Shown here: one piece after another, positions 18,687 through 28,150 of the stretch | How positions within the stretch are numbered: the first letter of the stretch is position 1 | How the letters are laid out: the number at the start of each line of letters is the position of its first letter | Origin: Sulfurospirillum_A sp029027265 | GTDB lineage: Bacteria > Campylobacterota > Campylobacteria > Campylobacterales > Sulfurospirillaceae | Length of the DNA: 64,000 bases | Direction: 5' to 3' | Assembly: GCA_029027265.1 (NCBI GenBank) | Contig: CP093061.1 | Coordinates: forward strand, 620,001 to 684,000 | Notes under the pieces: generated by a model | The model's database searches: none | What the model saw: the letters and a program-made list of their open reading frames with translations, nothing else | What the model was told of the DNA's origin: nothing | Program-made: the position numbers and the translations under genes

Positions 18687-19027
18687 TGCAAATTGTACTT
18701 TTTCTAATATTTATTCTTTTGGTTCTATTAGTAGTTGTAAGTAAAAAAAACTCATTTTCAAACAATCAGAAGATTATAGTTACAAGCGTAGTTGCAGTAT
18801 TTGCAATAGCAATATATATTTATGAGAGTAGTGTAGGTAATAATGCCGAATATAATCGTGAAATGGTAAATGCTTTTAGACAAGGGAAAACTCTTACATG
18901 TAAAGAGTATAAAGTAAATAAAGAGAAATTTATATATATAAGTGGTACTCAAACCTTTATGCCAAAACCGAGCGAAACAACTTTGAAAGGTGTTATTGTA
19001 CAAGTCTCTATATGTAAAGCAGATTAA
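18686..19027 (+). CDS. Small membrane protein, unknown
   Basis: The 113-residue protein starts with GTG at the last base of the murC stop. It has two hydrophobic segments (~2-17 and ~28-45), followed by a short domain that ends with a single Cys pair far apart (TCKEYK and VSICKAD). It is sandwiched without gaps between murC and mutS2, so it is very likely translated. I do not recognise a family. A TACATGTA octamer at ~18895 supplies the Thr-Cys-Lys. Confidence 0.7.
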   Translation: MQIVLFLIFILLVLLVVVSKKNSFSNNQKIIVTSVVAVFAIAIYIYESSVGNNAEYNREMVNAFRQGKTLTCKEYKVNKEKFIYISGTQTFMPKPSETTLKGVIVQVSICKAD

Positions 19028-21234
19028 TGGAAAAAATCCTTTCACAGCTTGATTTAGAAGAGTATGTTTCTTCTTATGAAAACTACCTTGCACGAAAAAA
19101 ACCTCTTTTTTTAGAAGGTGATATTCATCTTCACCATAAACTTATACGAGAGCTATTTAATCATCAAAGCATAAAACCGATTCCTGAACTCATGAGTCTG
19201 GACCGCTCAATTGCCGTTATGCAAAAAAGTGGAGTTTTAAGGCTTGAGGAAATATATGCTTATGTCAAAATAATAAACTATTTTTCGTATCTAAAAAGAG
19301 TACTCTTGAGTGATAGTTTGGCTAAGTGGATGGAAAAGATAGTTGTACCTGAAAATCTTTTCGACATATGTAACTACTTTAATGACAAGGGTGAGTTTAA
19401 AGACTCTATTGATGAGACTTTTGAGTCTATTAGTAAAAGTTTACATCACATAAAAGAAGATATGAGACAAGCACTAAGACGTACTATGAGTGGACAAAAA
19501 ATAACTGCTTATCTTGTAGATCGTCAAGTTCACTTTATTAATAACCAAGAGGCACTTTTGCTTCGTGGTGGTTTTAATCACGTCATAAAAGGGAGTGTTG
19601 TAGGGCGAAGTAGTAGCGGTTTTTTTTATGTTACTCCTGAGAATATAACAAAGTTAAGGTCAAAGCAGAGTGATTTGTTGGCAAAAAAAGAGGAGTTGAT
19701 TTACGAATACTGTAAGTCTATTTCAACTACATTTACAAAGAGTCTGTTTTTTCTAAAGTTTATCAATAAAGAGTTTGATAGGTTTGATGCTTATCAAGCT
19801 AGGGTTAGTTTTGCAAAAGATAGAGATATGGAGTTTGTGTTACCAAAAAAGAGTCGTGAAATCAAATTAGAGAAGTTTTCACATCCAGCCCTTAGTGACC
19901 CAAAACCAATTAGTCTAGACTTTAGCAAACAGGTTTTAATGATAACTGGTGTTAATGCCGGTGGTAAGACTATGCTTCTCAAGTCCATATTAAGTGCGGC
20001 TTTTCTTTCAAAGTATCTTCTTCCTATGCACATAGATGCAAGTAAGTCAACTATAGGCTCCTTTAAAGACCTTTTTGCCATACTAGATGACCCACAGAAT
20101 GTTAAGAATGATATATCAACATTTGCTGGTCGCATGACTCAGTTTGCAGGGCTTTTTGGTAAACACGGAACTCTTGTTGGCGTTGATGAAATAGAGCTTG
20201 GAACTGACGCCGATGAAGCTGCAAGCCTTTTTAAGGTTATCATTGAAAAACTAATAGCTCGTGACATGAAGATAGTCATAACAACTCACCACAAAAGACT
20301 AGCTTCTCTTCTTGCAACTAACGAACAAGTTGAACTTTTAGCAGCTATTTATGATGAAAAAAATCAGAAACCAACTTACGGCTTTTTACAAGGAACTATT
20401 GGTAAGAGTTATGCTTTTGAAACAGCTTTGAGGTATGGTATCCCTGCTACTTTAGTAAGTGAAGCTAGAGAAGTTTATGGCGATGACAAAGAGAAACTTA
20501 ATGAGCTTATTCAAAAAAATATAGATTTAGAGCTCAAGATGAGGGAGCAATCTTCTAAGCTTGAGTATGAACTTGATGAAATAAAACGATTAAAAACAAA
20601 TCTAAAAGATGAAAAAGAAGAGCATAAAGATGAGTTTAATTCATTAAAATCAAAGATGAGTTCTGAGTACACCAAAGCCATTAAAGAGGCAAAAGAGGCT
20701 ATTAAAACTAAAGACTCTAAAGAGGCTCATCGTCATCTTAATAAGGCACATGAGTACAAAAAAGCAACACATAAACCTCAAAAAAATGTGCAAACTCCAA
20801 TTCCACTTAAAGTTGGAGATACAATTAAATACAGTGGTTCACGTGGAGTTTTAAAGAGTATAAAAAAGAATCAAGTCACTATAGAGTGCGATGGCATAAC
20901 CCTTAGAGTTCCATTGGATTCACTCAAAAGAAGTGGTGCTATTCCAAAAAAGTTAACTAAAACAAGAGTAACTATTTCAAAAGAAAATGCAAATTCAACT
21001 GTGGTTCTTGACCTTCATGGTCAACGAGGGGAAGAAGCAGTAGAAAACTTAGATAAATTTATATCAGATGCACTAATAAATGGCTACGAAGAGTTACATA
21101 TATATCATGGTATTGGTACAGGTAAACTAGCATATGCAGTAAGGGAATTTTTAAAAATTCACCCAAGTGTAGAGAGTTTTAAAGATGCTCCACCAAACAG
21201 AGGTGGATTTGGGGCAACTTTAGTAAAATTGTAA
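19027..21234 (+). CDS. mutS2: Endonuclease/ATPase MutS2
   Basis: The 735-residue protein has a MutS core with Walker A GVNAGGKTML (~308), the Walker B region VGVDEIELGTDAD (~385) and the ITTHHKRL sensor. Then come a coiled coil (~490-580), a KOW-like segment and a C-terminal Smr domain (LDLHG at ~660, HIYHGIGTGKL at ~697). MutS2 lacks mismatch-repair domain I. It is reported to act against recombination and oxidative lesions and, in some bacteria, in ribosome rescue. It starts at the stop of the preceding gene. Confidence 0.95.
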   Translation: MEKILSQLDLEEYVSSYENYLARKKPLFLEGDIHLHHKLIRELFNHQSIKPIPELMSLDRSIAVMQKSGVLRLEEIYAYVKIINYFSYLKRVLLSDSLAKWMEKIVVPENLFDICNYFNDKGEFKDSIDETFESISKSLHHIKEDMRQALRRTMSGQKITAYLVDRQVHFINNQEALLLRGGFNHVIKGSVVGRSSSGFFYVTPENITKLRSKQSDLLAKKEELIYEYCKSISTTFTKSLFFLKFINKEFDRFDAYQARVSFAKDRDMEFVLPKKSREIKLEKFSHPALSDPKPISLDFSKQVLMITGVNAGGKTMLLKSILSAAFLSKYLLPMHIDASKSTIGSFKDLFAILDDPQNVKNDISTFAGRMTQFAGLFGKHGTLVGVDEIELGTDADEAASLFKVIIEKLIARDMKIVITTHHKRLASLLATNEQVELLAAIYDEKNQKPTYGFLQGTIGKSYAFETALRYGIPATLVSEAREVYGDDKEKLNELIQKNIDLELKMREQSSKLEYELDEIKRLKTNLKDEKEEHKDEFNSLKSKMSSEYTKAIKEAKEAIKTKDSKEAHRHLNKAHEYKKATHKPQKNVQTPIPLKVGDTIKYSGSRGVLKSIKKNQVTIECDGITLRVPLDSLKRSGAIPKKLTKTRVTISKENANSTVVLDLHGQRGEEAVENLDKFISDALINGYEELHIYHGIGTGKLAYAVREFLKIHPSVESFKDAPPNRGGFGATLVKL

Positions 21235-21278
21235 TCTTATCCTTTTTTGTGTATAATAGTAATATCTTAATACATTAG

Positions 21279-22574
21279 GTGAATATTTTGGATAAAAACA
21301 GTCCAGACTTTGATATCGATGCATACTGTATAGAACTTGAGATTGAGAACAGCTCTCTAAAAGATATGTTATACGTTGATAGTTTAACAAATTTACCAAA
21401 TATTCTTTTATATAATAAAGAGATAAAAGAAATATCTAATCCCAAAACCATAATAGTAGACATAGATGCTTTTAGTGAAATAAATGAGTATTATGGACGA
21501 GATGTGGGCGACTTTGTTCTACAAAAGATATCAAAAATAATAAAAACTTATGCCGATAATGAAAATATGAAAACCTATAGAATAGGCTCAGATGAGTTTT
21601 TACTTCTTGGGTCTGAGTCACTTGACATAGAAAAGTACGAGAGAGTGGCAATGGAGATGGTTGCACTTCTTAAAACAAATGAGATTACGATACCTGATAC
21701 TAATGAAATCATAATTATAGACTCTACAATAGGGTTTTGTTTAGAAGATAAAGATACTTTTAATAAAGCTATTATAGCATTAGAATATGCAAAAAAAATG
21801 CAGAGAGATTTTGCATGTTATCTGCATGGCATGGAAAATAAAAGTGAATATGAAGATAAACTAAAGTACGCAAAACTTATCAAAGGTGCTTTAAACAATG
21901 ACAAAGTTATACCATATTATCAACCTATATTTGATAGAGATGGCAACATCTTTAAGTATGAGGCACTTGCTCGTGTTGAAGATGAAGAGGGAAAGATTAT
22001 AAGTCCTGGCTTTTTTCTGAGTACTTCAAAAAAGGTAAGACTTTACTCTTTAATGACAAAACAAATTATAGACAAGAGTTTTAGAGAGATTTCAAAAACA
22101 GATAAATCAGTATCAATAAACCTTTTAGCAAGAGATATGATGGATGGTGATATAAGTAACTATATTATGGAAAAAATAAAAGAGTATAAAGTTGAAAAAC
22201 AGATTTTATTTGAGATACTAGAAGATGAAAGCATAGAGAATGAATCAAGAGTAGAAAACTTCATAAACAAAGCAAAACGAATTGGAGTTAGAATAGCCAT
22301 AGATGATTTTGGTACAGGGTATAGTAACTTTTCATACCTAATGAAACTAAAACCAGACTATTTAAAAATAGATGGTTCTATCATCAAAAATATAGATAAA
22401 GATAAAAATTCAGAAGCTATTGTAGAAGCTATTATCTCTTTTGCAAAAATTTTACATGTAAAAACAATTGCAGAGTTCATTCACTCACAAAATGTATATG
22501 ATAAGTGTTATGAGCTTGGTATTGATGAATTTCAAGGTTTTCATTTAGGAATGCCTAACCCATATTTGGTATAA
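21279..22574 (+). CDS. GGDEF-EAL cyclic-di-GMP protein
   Basis: The 431-residue cytoplasmic protein starts with GTG and has no membrane helix. The N-terminal GGDEF domain reads RIGSDEF at ~101, a one-residue change (Ser for Gly) that may weaken cyclase activity. The EAL domain begins at YEALARVE (~227), with DDFGTGYSNF (~341), the KIDGS segment and the terminal FQGFHLGMP. These residues suit an active phosphodiesterase. The best guess is a c-di-GMP hydrolase whose degenerate GGDEF half senses GTP. It has its own short upstream region, with tataat at ~21252. Confidence 0.88.
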   Translation: MNILDKNSPDFDIDAYCIELEIENSSLKDMLYVDSLTNLPNILLYNKEIKEISNPKTIIVDIDAFSEINEYYGRDVGDFVLQKISKIIKTYADNENMKTYRIGSDEFLLLGSESLDIEKYERVAMEMVALLKTNEITIPDTNEIIIIDSTIGFCLEDKDTFNKAIIALEYAKKMQRDFACYLHGMENKSEYEDKLKYAKLIKGALNNDKVIPYYQPIFDRDGNIFKYEALARVEDEEGKIISPGFFLSTSKKVRLYSLMTKQIIDKSFREISKTDKSVSINLLARDMMDGDISNYIMEKIKEYKVEKQILFEILEDESIENESRVENFINKAKRIGVRIAIDDFGTGYSNFSYLMKLKPDYLKIDGSIIKNIDKDKNSEAIVEAIISFAKILHVKTIAEFIHSQNVYDKCYELGIDEFQGFHLGMPNPYLV

Positions 22575-22596
22575 TGTATTTTTTATAAGGAATTAT

Positions 22597-23703
22597 ATGA
22601 CAACACAAGAACTTTTTTTTAAGTTACTACGTTACGAATCAATTACTCCGGATGATGATGGAGCATTTAATTTTATTAAAGATTATCTTTCACAATTTAA
22701 ACACACTATAGTCGATATTGAAGATACAAAAAATCTTTTCATATATAAACGCTTTGGAGATGGCCCTCACCTTAGTTTTGCAGGACATATTGATGTAGTT
22801 CCTCCTGGAGATGGGTGGGATAGTAATCCTTTTGAGCCCACTCTTAAAGATGGCAAAGTATATGCTCGTGGAACTCAAGATATGAAGAGTGGAGTTTGTG
22901 CTTTTATTCAAGCCATGAAAAATACGAAAGAGTTCAATGGCACTCTCTCAGCAATCTTAACAAGCGATGAAGAGGGCGATGCAACACACGGTACTATTGA
23001 GGTTTTAAAACATCTTAAAGAGATAAATTTCCTACCAGATTATTGTATTGTGGCTGAACCAACTAGTGAAGATGAGTTTGGTGATGCCATCAAGATAGGT
23101 CGTCGTGGATCCATAAACGGTTATCTTCATATTGAAGGTAAACAAGGACACGCTGCATATCCTGAAAAATCAATAAACCCAATAAGTAAAATATCGCCTA
23201 TTTTAGACAAAATAACAGATTACTTTTTTGATGAAGGTGATGAAAACTTTGCACCAAGTCAGTTAGTAGTAACAGATATACGAGCAGGTATGGAAGTAAC
23301 TAATGTAACTCCAGCAAATCTAAAGATGATGTTTAACATAAGAAATTCTACAAATACAACAAAAGAAGATGTTCAAAAATACATAGATGGTTTGTGTGAT
23401 GGTTTTGACTATAGTTTGAAACTCACACAAGGCTCTTCCCCCTTTGTTACATGTAAAGATAGTGTTATTGTTGAAGCAATACAAAATGGGCTTGAAGTTG
23501 TAACTGGCTCACGAGCAAAACTTTCCACAGCAGGTGGAACTAGTGATGCTAGATATATTTCACAGTTTGGAATAGAGTCCATAGAGTGTGGTGTCACAAA
23601 TGATACTATTCATGCTATTAATGAAAGATGTGGCATGGATGAGGTTGAGAAACTTGAAAAAGTTTTTTTACATGTAATAGATAATTTTAAAGGAGACAAA
23701 TAA
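22597..23703 (+). CDS. dapE: Succinyl-diaminopimelate desuccinylase
   Basis: The 368-residue M20-family zinc enzyme cleaves N-succinyl-LL-diaminopimelate. Its metal ligands are visible in FAGHIDVVPPGDGW (~62), GTQDMKSG (~93) and TSDEEGDATHG (~128), with the dimerisation domain motif GRRGSINGYLHIEGKQGHAAYP and the C-terminal GGTSDARY and NDTIHAINER segments. It pairs with the probable dapC 5 kb upstream. It ends directly before ridA (no gap), so the two are probably cotranscribed. Confidence 0.96.
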   Translation: MTTQELFFKLLRYESITPDDDGAFNFIKDYLSQFKHTIVDIEDTKNLFIYKRFGDGPHLSFAGHIDVVPPGDGWDSNPFEPTLKDGKVYARGTQDMKSGVCAFIQAMKNTKEFNGTLSAILTSDEEGDATHGTIEVLKHLKEINFLPDYCIVAEPTSEDEFGDAIKIGRRGSINGYLHIEGKQGHAAYPEKSINPISKISPILDKITDYFFDEGDENFAPSQLVVTDIRAGMEVTNVTPANLKMMFNIRNSTNTTKEDVQKYIDGLCDGFDYSLKLTQGSSPFVTCKDSVIVEAIQNGLEVVTGSRAKLSTAGGTSDARYISQFGIESIECGVTNDTIHAINERCGMDEVEKLEKVFLHVIDNFKGDK

Positions 23704-24132
23704 ATGAATTACATTAGTACAGACAAAGCACCAGGAGCAATAGGACCTTATTCTCAAGCAATTAATGTTGGCGATATGATATATACTTCAGGACAAATTC
23801 CTCTTAATGCTTATGGTTCATTGGTTGAAGGCGATATAAGTGTACAAACTAAACAAGTTTTACTAAATTTGACAGAAGTTCTTAAAGAGGGTGGAAGCAG
23901 TTTAGACAGAGTTGTAAAAACAACAATTTTTTTAGAAAATATGGAAGATTTTGCAGATGTGAATAAAATATATGCAGAATTTTTTGGTACACATAAACCA
24001 GCGCGTAGTACAGTTGCAGTTAAAACTTTGCCACTCAAAGTTGGTATTGAGATTGAAGCTATAGCTATAAAGGGTAAATCCTCTTTATGGCATTGTGATG
24101 TTGGTTTAACCAAGAATGACGTACCACCATGA
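23704..24132 (+). CDS. ridA: RidA-family enamine/imine deaminase
   Basis: The protein matches the Rid (YjgF/YER057c/UK114) family throughout: APGAIGPYSQAI, YTSGQIPLN, the VVKTTIFLENMEDFADVN segment and PARSTVAVKTLP with the conserved Arg, ending in IEIEAIAIK. RidA deaminates reactive 2-aminoacrylate made by PLP enzymes. It is 142 residues against about 125 for the family. The extra ~20 residues (GKSSLWHC...) after EAIAIK look unlike any RidA tail and may result from a lost stop or a one-base indel near 24069-24075. Confidence 0.9.
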   Translation: MNYISTDKAPGAIGPYSQAINVGDMIYTSGQIPLNAYGSLVEGDISVQTKQVLLNLTEVLKEGGSSLDRVVKTTIFLENMEDFADVNKIYAEFFGTHKPARSTVAVKTLPLKVGIEIEAIAIKGKSSLWHCDVGLTKNDVPP

Positions 24133-24134
24133 AT

Positions 24135-24171
24135 ATCAGAATAACTCATTTGTTATTTATTTTATTCTGAT
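24135..24171. terminator. Hairpin after ridA
   Basis: A perfect 10-bp inverted repeat (atcagaataa at 24135-24144, ttattctgat at 24162-24171) with a 17-nt loop follows the ridA stop. It is a plausible transcript end before the ~180-bp mqo leader. Confidence 0.55.
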
Positions 24172-24351
24172 AGCATAATAAATCCATGACATTTTAAAGA
24201 TTATATAAGTATAAAGTTATATACTTTTACTCACCATTATAAACTTTATTTAAGTTTAAAAGTTGAGTATAATCTGAAGGAATAATAACAAATTGTATAA
24301 TAATTATTGTATGATAACAGTAATAAAATTTTAAGTTCAAGGACATATTGT

Positions 24352-25695
24352 ATGGCTAACAAACATTATGAGGTCTTAGTTGTTGGTGGGGGGATTTCAG
24401 GTGCTGCTCTTTTTTATGAATTGGCTAAATATACTGATGTAAAGAGCGTAGCTTTGTTGGAGAAGTATGAAGCTTTAGCAACTCTGAATTCAAAAGGCAC
24501 TAGTAATTCTCAGACTATTCACTGTGGTGATATTGAGACGAACTATACTGTTGAGAAAGCAAAAAGTGTAAAAAGAACAGCAAAAATGGTTGAAAAGTAC
24601 TGTTTGCAGTACGGTTATGAAAATAAGTTTATGTTTGCTCATCAGAAGATGGCGATTGGTGTAGGTGACGAAGAAGTTGCTTATATGAGAAATAGATATA
24701 AGGATTTTAAAGAGCTTTTTCCATACCTTGAAGTTTTTGAAAAAGAAAAATTAAAAAAGATAGAACCAAAACTAATTTTTGATGAAAATGGAAATGAGAG
24801 ACCAGAGAGTATTGTTGGTGTTGGTGTTGAAGGTGGAGAGTGGAGTACCGTTGATTTTGGCAAAATGTCTGACAGCCTTGTAGAAAATGCACAAAATATA
24901 GATGGTGTGATTACTGATGTGTTTTTTAATGCAAAAGTTACTAGTATAAAACAAGTTGGTAAAATTCATGAAGTTGTGGCGGCTGGAGTGACGTATACTG
25001 CTGATTTTGTAGTGGTTAATGCTGGAGCTCATTCACTATATCTTGCTCATAGAATGGGACATGGAACTGATTATGGTTGTCTTCCTATGGCGGGGAGTTT
25101 TTATGTCACAAGTAAAAAACTTTTAAATGGAAAAGTCTATATGGTACAACATCCTAAACTTCCATTTGCGGCACTTCATGGTGACCCAGATATTTTGCTT
25201 GATGGCAATACTAGGTTTGGTCCAACTGCACTCGCTCTTCCAAAACTAGAGCGTTATCATGGAAATTCAACAATTATAGATTTTTGGAAAACTCTTAGAT
25301 TTGATAAAAACATAGTTAAAATATTTTGGGATTTATTAAAAGATGGAGATATAAGAAGTTATATTATGAGAAACTTTATGTTTGAAGTTCCTTACATAAA
25401 TAAGCGATTATTTGTAAAAGATGCAAGAAAGATTGTACCATCTTTGTCAGTAGATGATATAGAGTACGCAGAAGGTTTTGGTGGTGTTCGTCCACAAGTT
25501 CTTGATAAAAAGAATCAGAAGCTTATGCTTGGTGAAGCTAGTGTAAATCCAGGAACAGGAATCATTTTCAATATGACTCCAAGTCCAGGAGCAACAAGTT
25601 GTTTAGGAAATGCAGAGCGTGATATAAAATTAGTTTGTGCTCATCTTGGCAAAAAATTCAATCAAGAAGAGTTTGACAAGGATTTGATTGAGTAA
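24352..25695 (+). CDS. mqo: Malate:quinone oxidoreductase
   Basis: The FAD enzyme oxidises malate to oxaloacetate and passes electrons to the quinone pool at the inner membrane face. The dinucleotide fold VLVVGGGISGAALFYEL lies at residues ~8-24. NSQTIHCGDIETNYT, GCLPMAGSFYV, LPFAALHGDPD, FGPTALALPKLER and the C-terminal FNMTPSPGATSCLGNA match what I remember of the Helicobacter Mqo. I place the start at the ATG at 24352 (448 residues), preceded by aagga. An in-frame ATG at 24307 would add 15 residues that do not belong to the family. The gene overlaps the methyltransferase by 8 bases. Confidence 0.93.
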   Translation: MANKHYEVLVVGGGISGAALFYELAKYTDVKSVALLEKYEALATLNSKGTSNSQTIHCGDIETNYTVEKAKSVKRTAKMVEKYCLQYGYENKFMFAHQKMAIGVGDEEVAYMRNRYKDFKELFPYLEVFEKEKLKKIEPKLIFDENGNERPESIVGVGVEGGEWSTVDFGKMSDSLVENAQNIDGVITDVFFNAKVTSIKQVGKIHEVVAAGVTYTADFVVVNAGAHSLYLAHRMGHGTDYGCLPMAGSFYVTSKKLLNGKVYMVQHPKLPFAALHGDPDILLDGNTRFGPTALALPKLERYHGNSTIIDFWKTLRFDKNIVKIFWDLLKDGDIRSYIMRNFMFEVPYINKRLFVKDARKIVPSLSVDDIEYAEGFGGVRPQVLDKKNQKLMLGEASVNPGTGIIFNMTPSPGATSCLGNAERDIKLVCAHLGKKFNQEEFDKDLIE

Positions 25696-26374
25696 CTCAC
25701 TTGATTTATATGCAAAAATAGAGCCTTTAATAGGCTTTTATGACGAGTATGAAGAGTTATATTCGTCATATCTACAACTTCTTTATCCATTGTCAGTAAA
25801 CTCTGTTTTAGACATAGGGTGTGGCAATGGAAAACTTCTAAAACTTCTTAGCAATAACAACATTGATGCCTATGGAATAGACAGAAGCAGTGAAATGATA
25901 AAACGAGCAAAAAAGCTTGGCGTAAATGCAGAAGTTAAAGAGCTTTCAAGTTTAGAAAATAATTCATTTGATTGTGCCTTAGCTGTTGGAGATGTTCTTA
26001 ATTATATGAAAGATAATGAGTTAGATAAGTTCTTTGATGAGGTAAAATTGGTTCTTCAAGTTGATGGATATTTTTTAGCAGATATCAATACTAAACTTGG
26101 TTTTGAAGTAGCTGATGGAGTTATGGTAAAAGAGAGTGAAAAAAGTTTTTTATCAATAGAAGCTAATTATGAAGATGAAGTGTTAACTACTAACATAACT
26201 TTTTTTGAGAAAAATAGTGAAGAGTACAAAAAATTATCAGGGCAAGTTTTACAGTACTATCATGCAAAAGAGAGGTTTGAAAAACTTAAAAACTTTAGGC
26301 TTGTAGCATCTTCACTCATATCTATGTTCAGTGATGAAGACGAAAAACTACTAATGCTTTTTCAAGCTACTTAA
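25688..26374 (+). CDS. Class I SAM-dependent methyltransferase
   Basis: The 228-residue protein starts with TTG inside the end of mqo. Motif I VLDIGCGNGKLLKLL (~38-52), the acidic DRSSEM of motif II and VGDVLNYM of the post-II region define a Rossmann methyltransferase of the methyltransf_25/11 type. The substrate is unknown. The 8-base overlap suggests coupling to mqo, but no functional link is evident. It converges with the cysteine hydrolase gene (8-base overlap of stops). Confidence 0.82.
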   Translation: MSNSLDLYAKIEPLIGFYDEYEELYSSYLQLLYPLSVNSVLDIGCGNGKLLKLLSNNNIDAYGIDRSSEMIKRAKKLGVNAEVKELSSLENNSFDCALAVGDVLNYMKDNELDKFFDEVKLVLQVDGYFLADINTKLGFEVADGVMVKESEKSFLSIEANYEDEVLTTNITFFEKNSEEYKKLSGQVLQYYHAKERFEKLKNFRLVASSLISMFSDEDEKLLMLFQAT

Positions 26375-26909
26375 CAAGCTTACTTATCTCTTTAAAACTA
26401 CTATTTTTAGCACTAGCACATAGTTCAAAAAGAAGAGATTCATAAGTAGTTGGAATTGCTCCAGCTTGGGTCATTCTGTCTATGGCTACTCTTTTGTCAT
26501 TTGAGTCTCTAGAACCTATACAGTTCGTAACTAATACTGGTGCAAAACCAGCTTCAAGTAAATCAAGTACACTTTGTAAAACACACACATGTGCTTCCAC
26601 TCCAAATACAATAACAAACTTTTTATTTTTATTTTTTATAGCTTGCATTGTAGCCTCTGTCTGACAACAACTAAAAGTAACTTTTTCATAAGAAATTTCT
26701 TCTTTTAAAAGCTCTTTTATTGGTTGTATTGTATGACCTAAGCCTTTAGGGTATTGTTCATTTAGAATAAAAGGAATCTTTAAAAATTTAAGCCCTTTTA
26801 TAAGAGTTATACTGTTTTGTAAAAGTTGTTCATTGTTATTGATATGAGGGAAAAGTCTATCTTGTATATCAACAACTAAAGCTTGAGTCTGATTTGGATC
26901 TATTCTCAT
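26367..26909 (-). CDS. Isochorismatase-family cysteine hydrolase
   Basis: The 180-residue protein has the Asp-Lys-Cys triad of this family: Asp14 in VVDIQDR, a lysine near 76 (YEKVTFS) and Cys near 108 in GVEAHVCVLQSVLDL. It resembles the YcaC-like subgroup rather than true isochorismatases. The substrate is unknown. It is transcribed away from the CheX-like gene in the same direction, ten bases after it. Confidence 0.85.
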   Translation of the reverse strand: MRIDPNQTQALVVDIQDRLFPHINNNEQLLQNSITLIKGLKFLKIPFILNEQYPKGLGHTIQPIKELLKEEISYEKVTFSCCQTEATMQAIKNKNKKFVIVFGVEAHVCVLQSVLDLLEAGFAPVLVTNCIGSRDSNDKRVAIDRMTQAGAIPTTYESLLFELCASAKNSSFKEISKLVK

Positions 26910-26918
26910 AAAGTACTC

Positions 26919-27958
26919 CTATTTTGTTATGTACATGTAAAAGGGTTTGGATTCAAGTTCCATATTAATCCAGATACCGTTGTTTGGTGGTAGAACACTT
27001 GTTGTTGAGTTTATCGAATTAAATGTTCTAGGCAGGTCAAAAAGAACTTTAATATCTTTTTTTGAAAGAGCCGTTTTAGTACCACCTGTGATAATGTTAC
27101 AAAATTCACCAATTCCATCGCTGATACCTTCAGTATCATCCTCTTTCAACTCTTCACCAAGCATAGCTTCTATGGAAATAAGTGCAACATCTTTAGGGAA
27201 TATTAAGATAAACATCCCTTCTATATCTCCTTTGAATTGCATGATAGAACTAATACTATTTTTTATATTCTGGTTAAATAAGCCAATATTATGAGAAGTT
27301 TTTGTTGCCTTTAGTCCCGTCATAATTTCAAGATTGTCAACTGCTGTATCTGTAAAAACAGAAGGTTAGACACAAGTTTTTTTGATAGTAAAAAAGGTTT
27401 TTTATCTGTGTCTTTTTTTTCTTTTATTAAGTTGATTTTAGTTTGGTTTACAGCAAAGTCAATTTTTGGGTCTGTGATTTTATCTCGAAACTCTACTATA
27501 TCTTTAGTATAGAGAATATTGTGTTCATAACGGGTAAGTATGGAGGCTTGTTTGTCTAATTCTTTTTCATCTTCTCCATTATCAAACATTAGAATTTTTA
27601 GCTGTTTTTTAAAACTTTTAGTATTTAAAAATAGTTTTGCCAAACCAAATGTTTTAAAGAGTTTTATGTATGTCTCTCTTGTCTCTTTTCTTAGAATTTT
27701 ATATAGGAGTGTAGTAAACTCCCCAAGGCATATAGGGGTATCTATGGTTTTTCCCATAGTATGAAGTACTTTAACTAACTCTTTTAGACTCTGTAAATCA
27801 TAAGTTACATTTTGTAGTGAAATAAATAGACCGTTGAGTTTTCTGGAGTTTATGTCTTCTCTCATTTGGCTTATTTCTTGTAGTAGTAGTCTGTTATTTC
27901 TTTCATTTATTTTGCCATCGTAGGTAAAATATACAATTTTTTCTTTTATACTTTTCAT
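26919..27958 (-). pseudogene. STAS / receiver-like / CheX protein, one-base frameshift
   Basis: Two open frames make one protein. Bases 27958-27320 encode a STAS-like domain (~residues 1-95), a receiver-like segment without a clear phospho-acceptor (~110-185) and a linker. Bases 27323-26919 encode the CheX phosphatase core with DGIGEFCNIITGGTKTALS, carrying the Glu and Asn that remove phosphate from CheY. The start of CheX (PSVFTDTAVDNLEIMTG) can be read just upstream of 27323 in the CheX frame, back to a stop near 27367. Adding one C in the cc run at 27364-27365 joins the frames as ...KKLVSN-PSVFTDTA.... An ATGA overlap at 27320-27323 also permits two separate proteins. The likely role is dephosphorylating CheY or a related receiver. 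Confidence 0.7.
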
Positions 27959-28150
27959 AATTATATTTTAGCTAAGAAAAGGTTATATAATATTGAATTT
28001 GGTATGATAAGTTATGATTGATTCCTTGAATTCAGGAATGGAGTTTTATACCTTTTTACAAAGTCACCTATCGCTTTGTATCTGTCTTGTGCCTTTGCAT
28101 TAATCCGCTGTGAGTTATGATAAGATGTAAATTTATAAAAAGGAGTTTAT
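27959..28150. other. Intergenic region with two small inverted repeats
   Basis: This 192-bp region between divergent genes holds two hairpins: attcct/aggaat at 28021-28039 around tgaattca, and tacaaag/ctttgta at 28057-28080. One or both may be operators or leader structures of the glycerate genes. No recognisable riboswitch was seen. Confidence 0.35.

Noticed and set aside
24307..24351. Upstream ATG as the mqo start
   Set aside because: The 15 extra residues are not part of the family, and the aagga ribosome site precedes the ATG at 24352.
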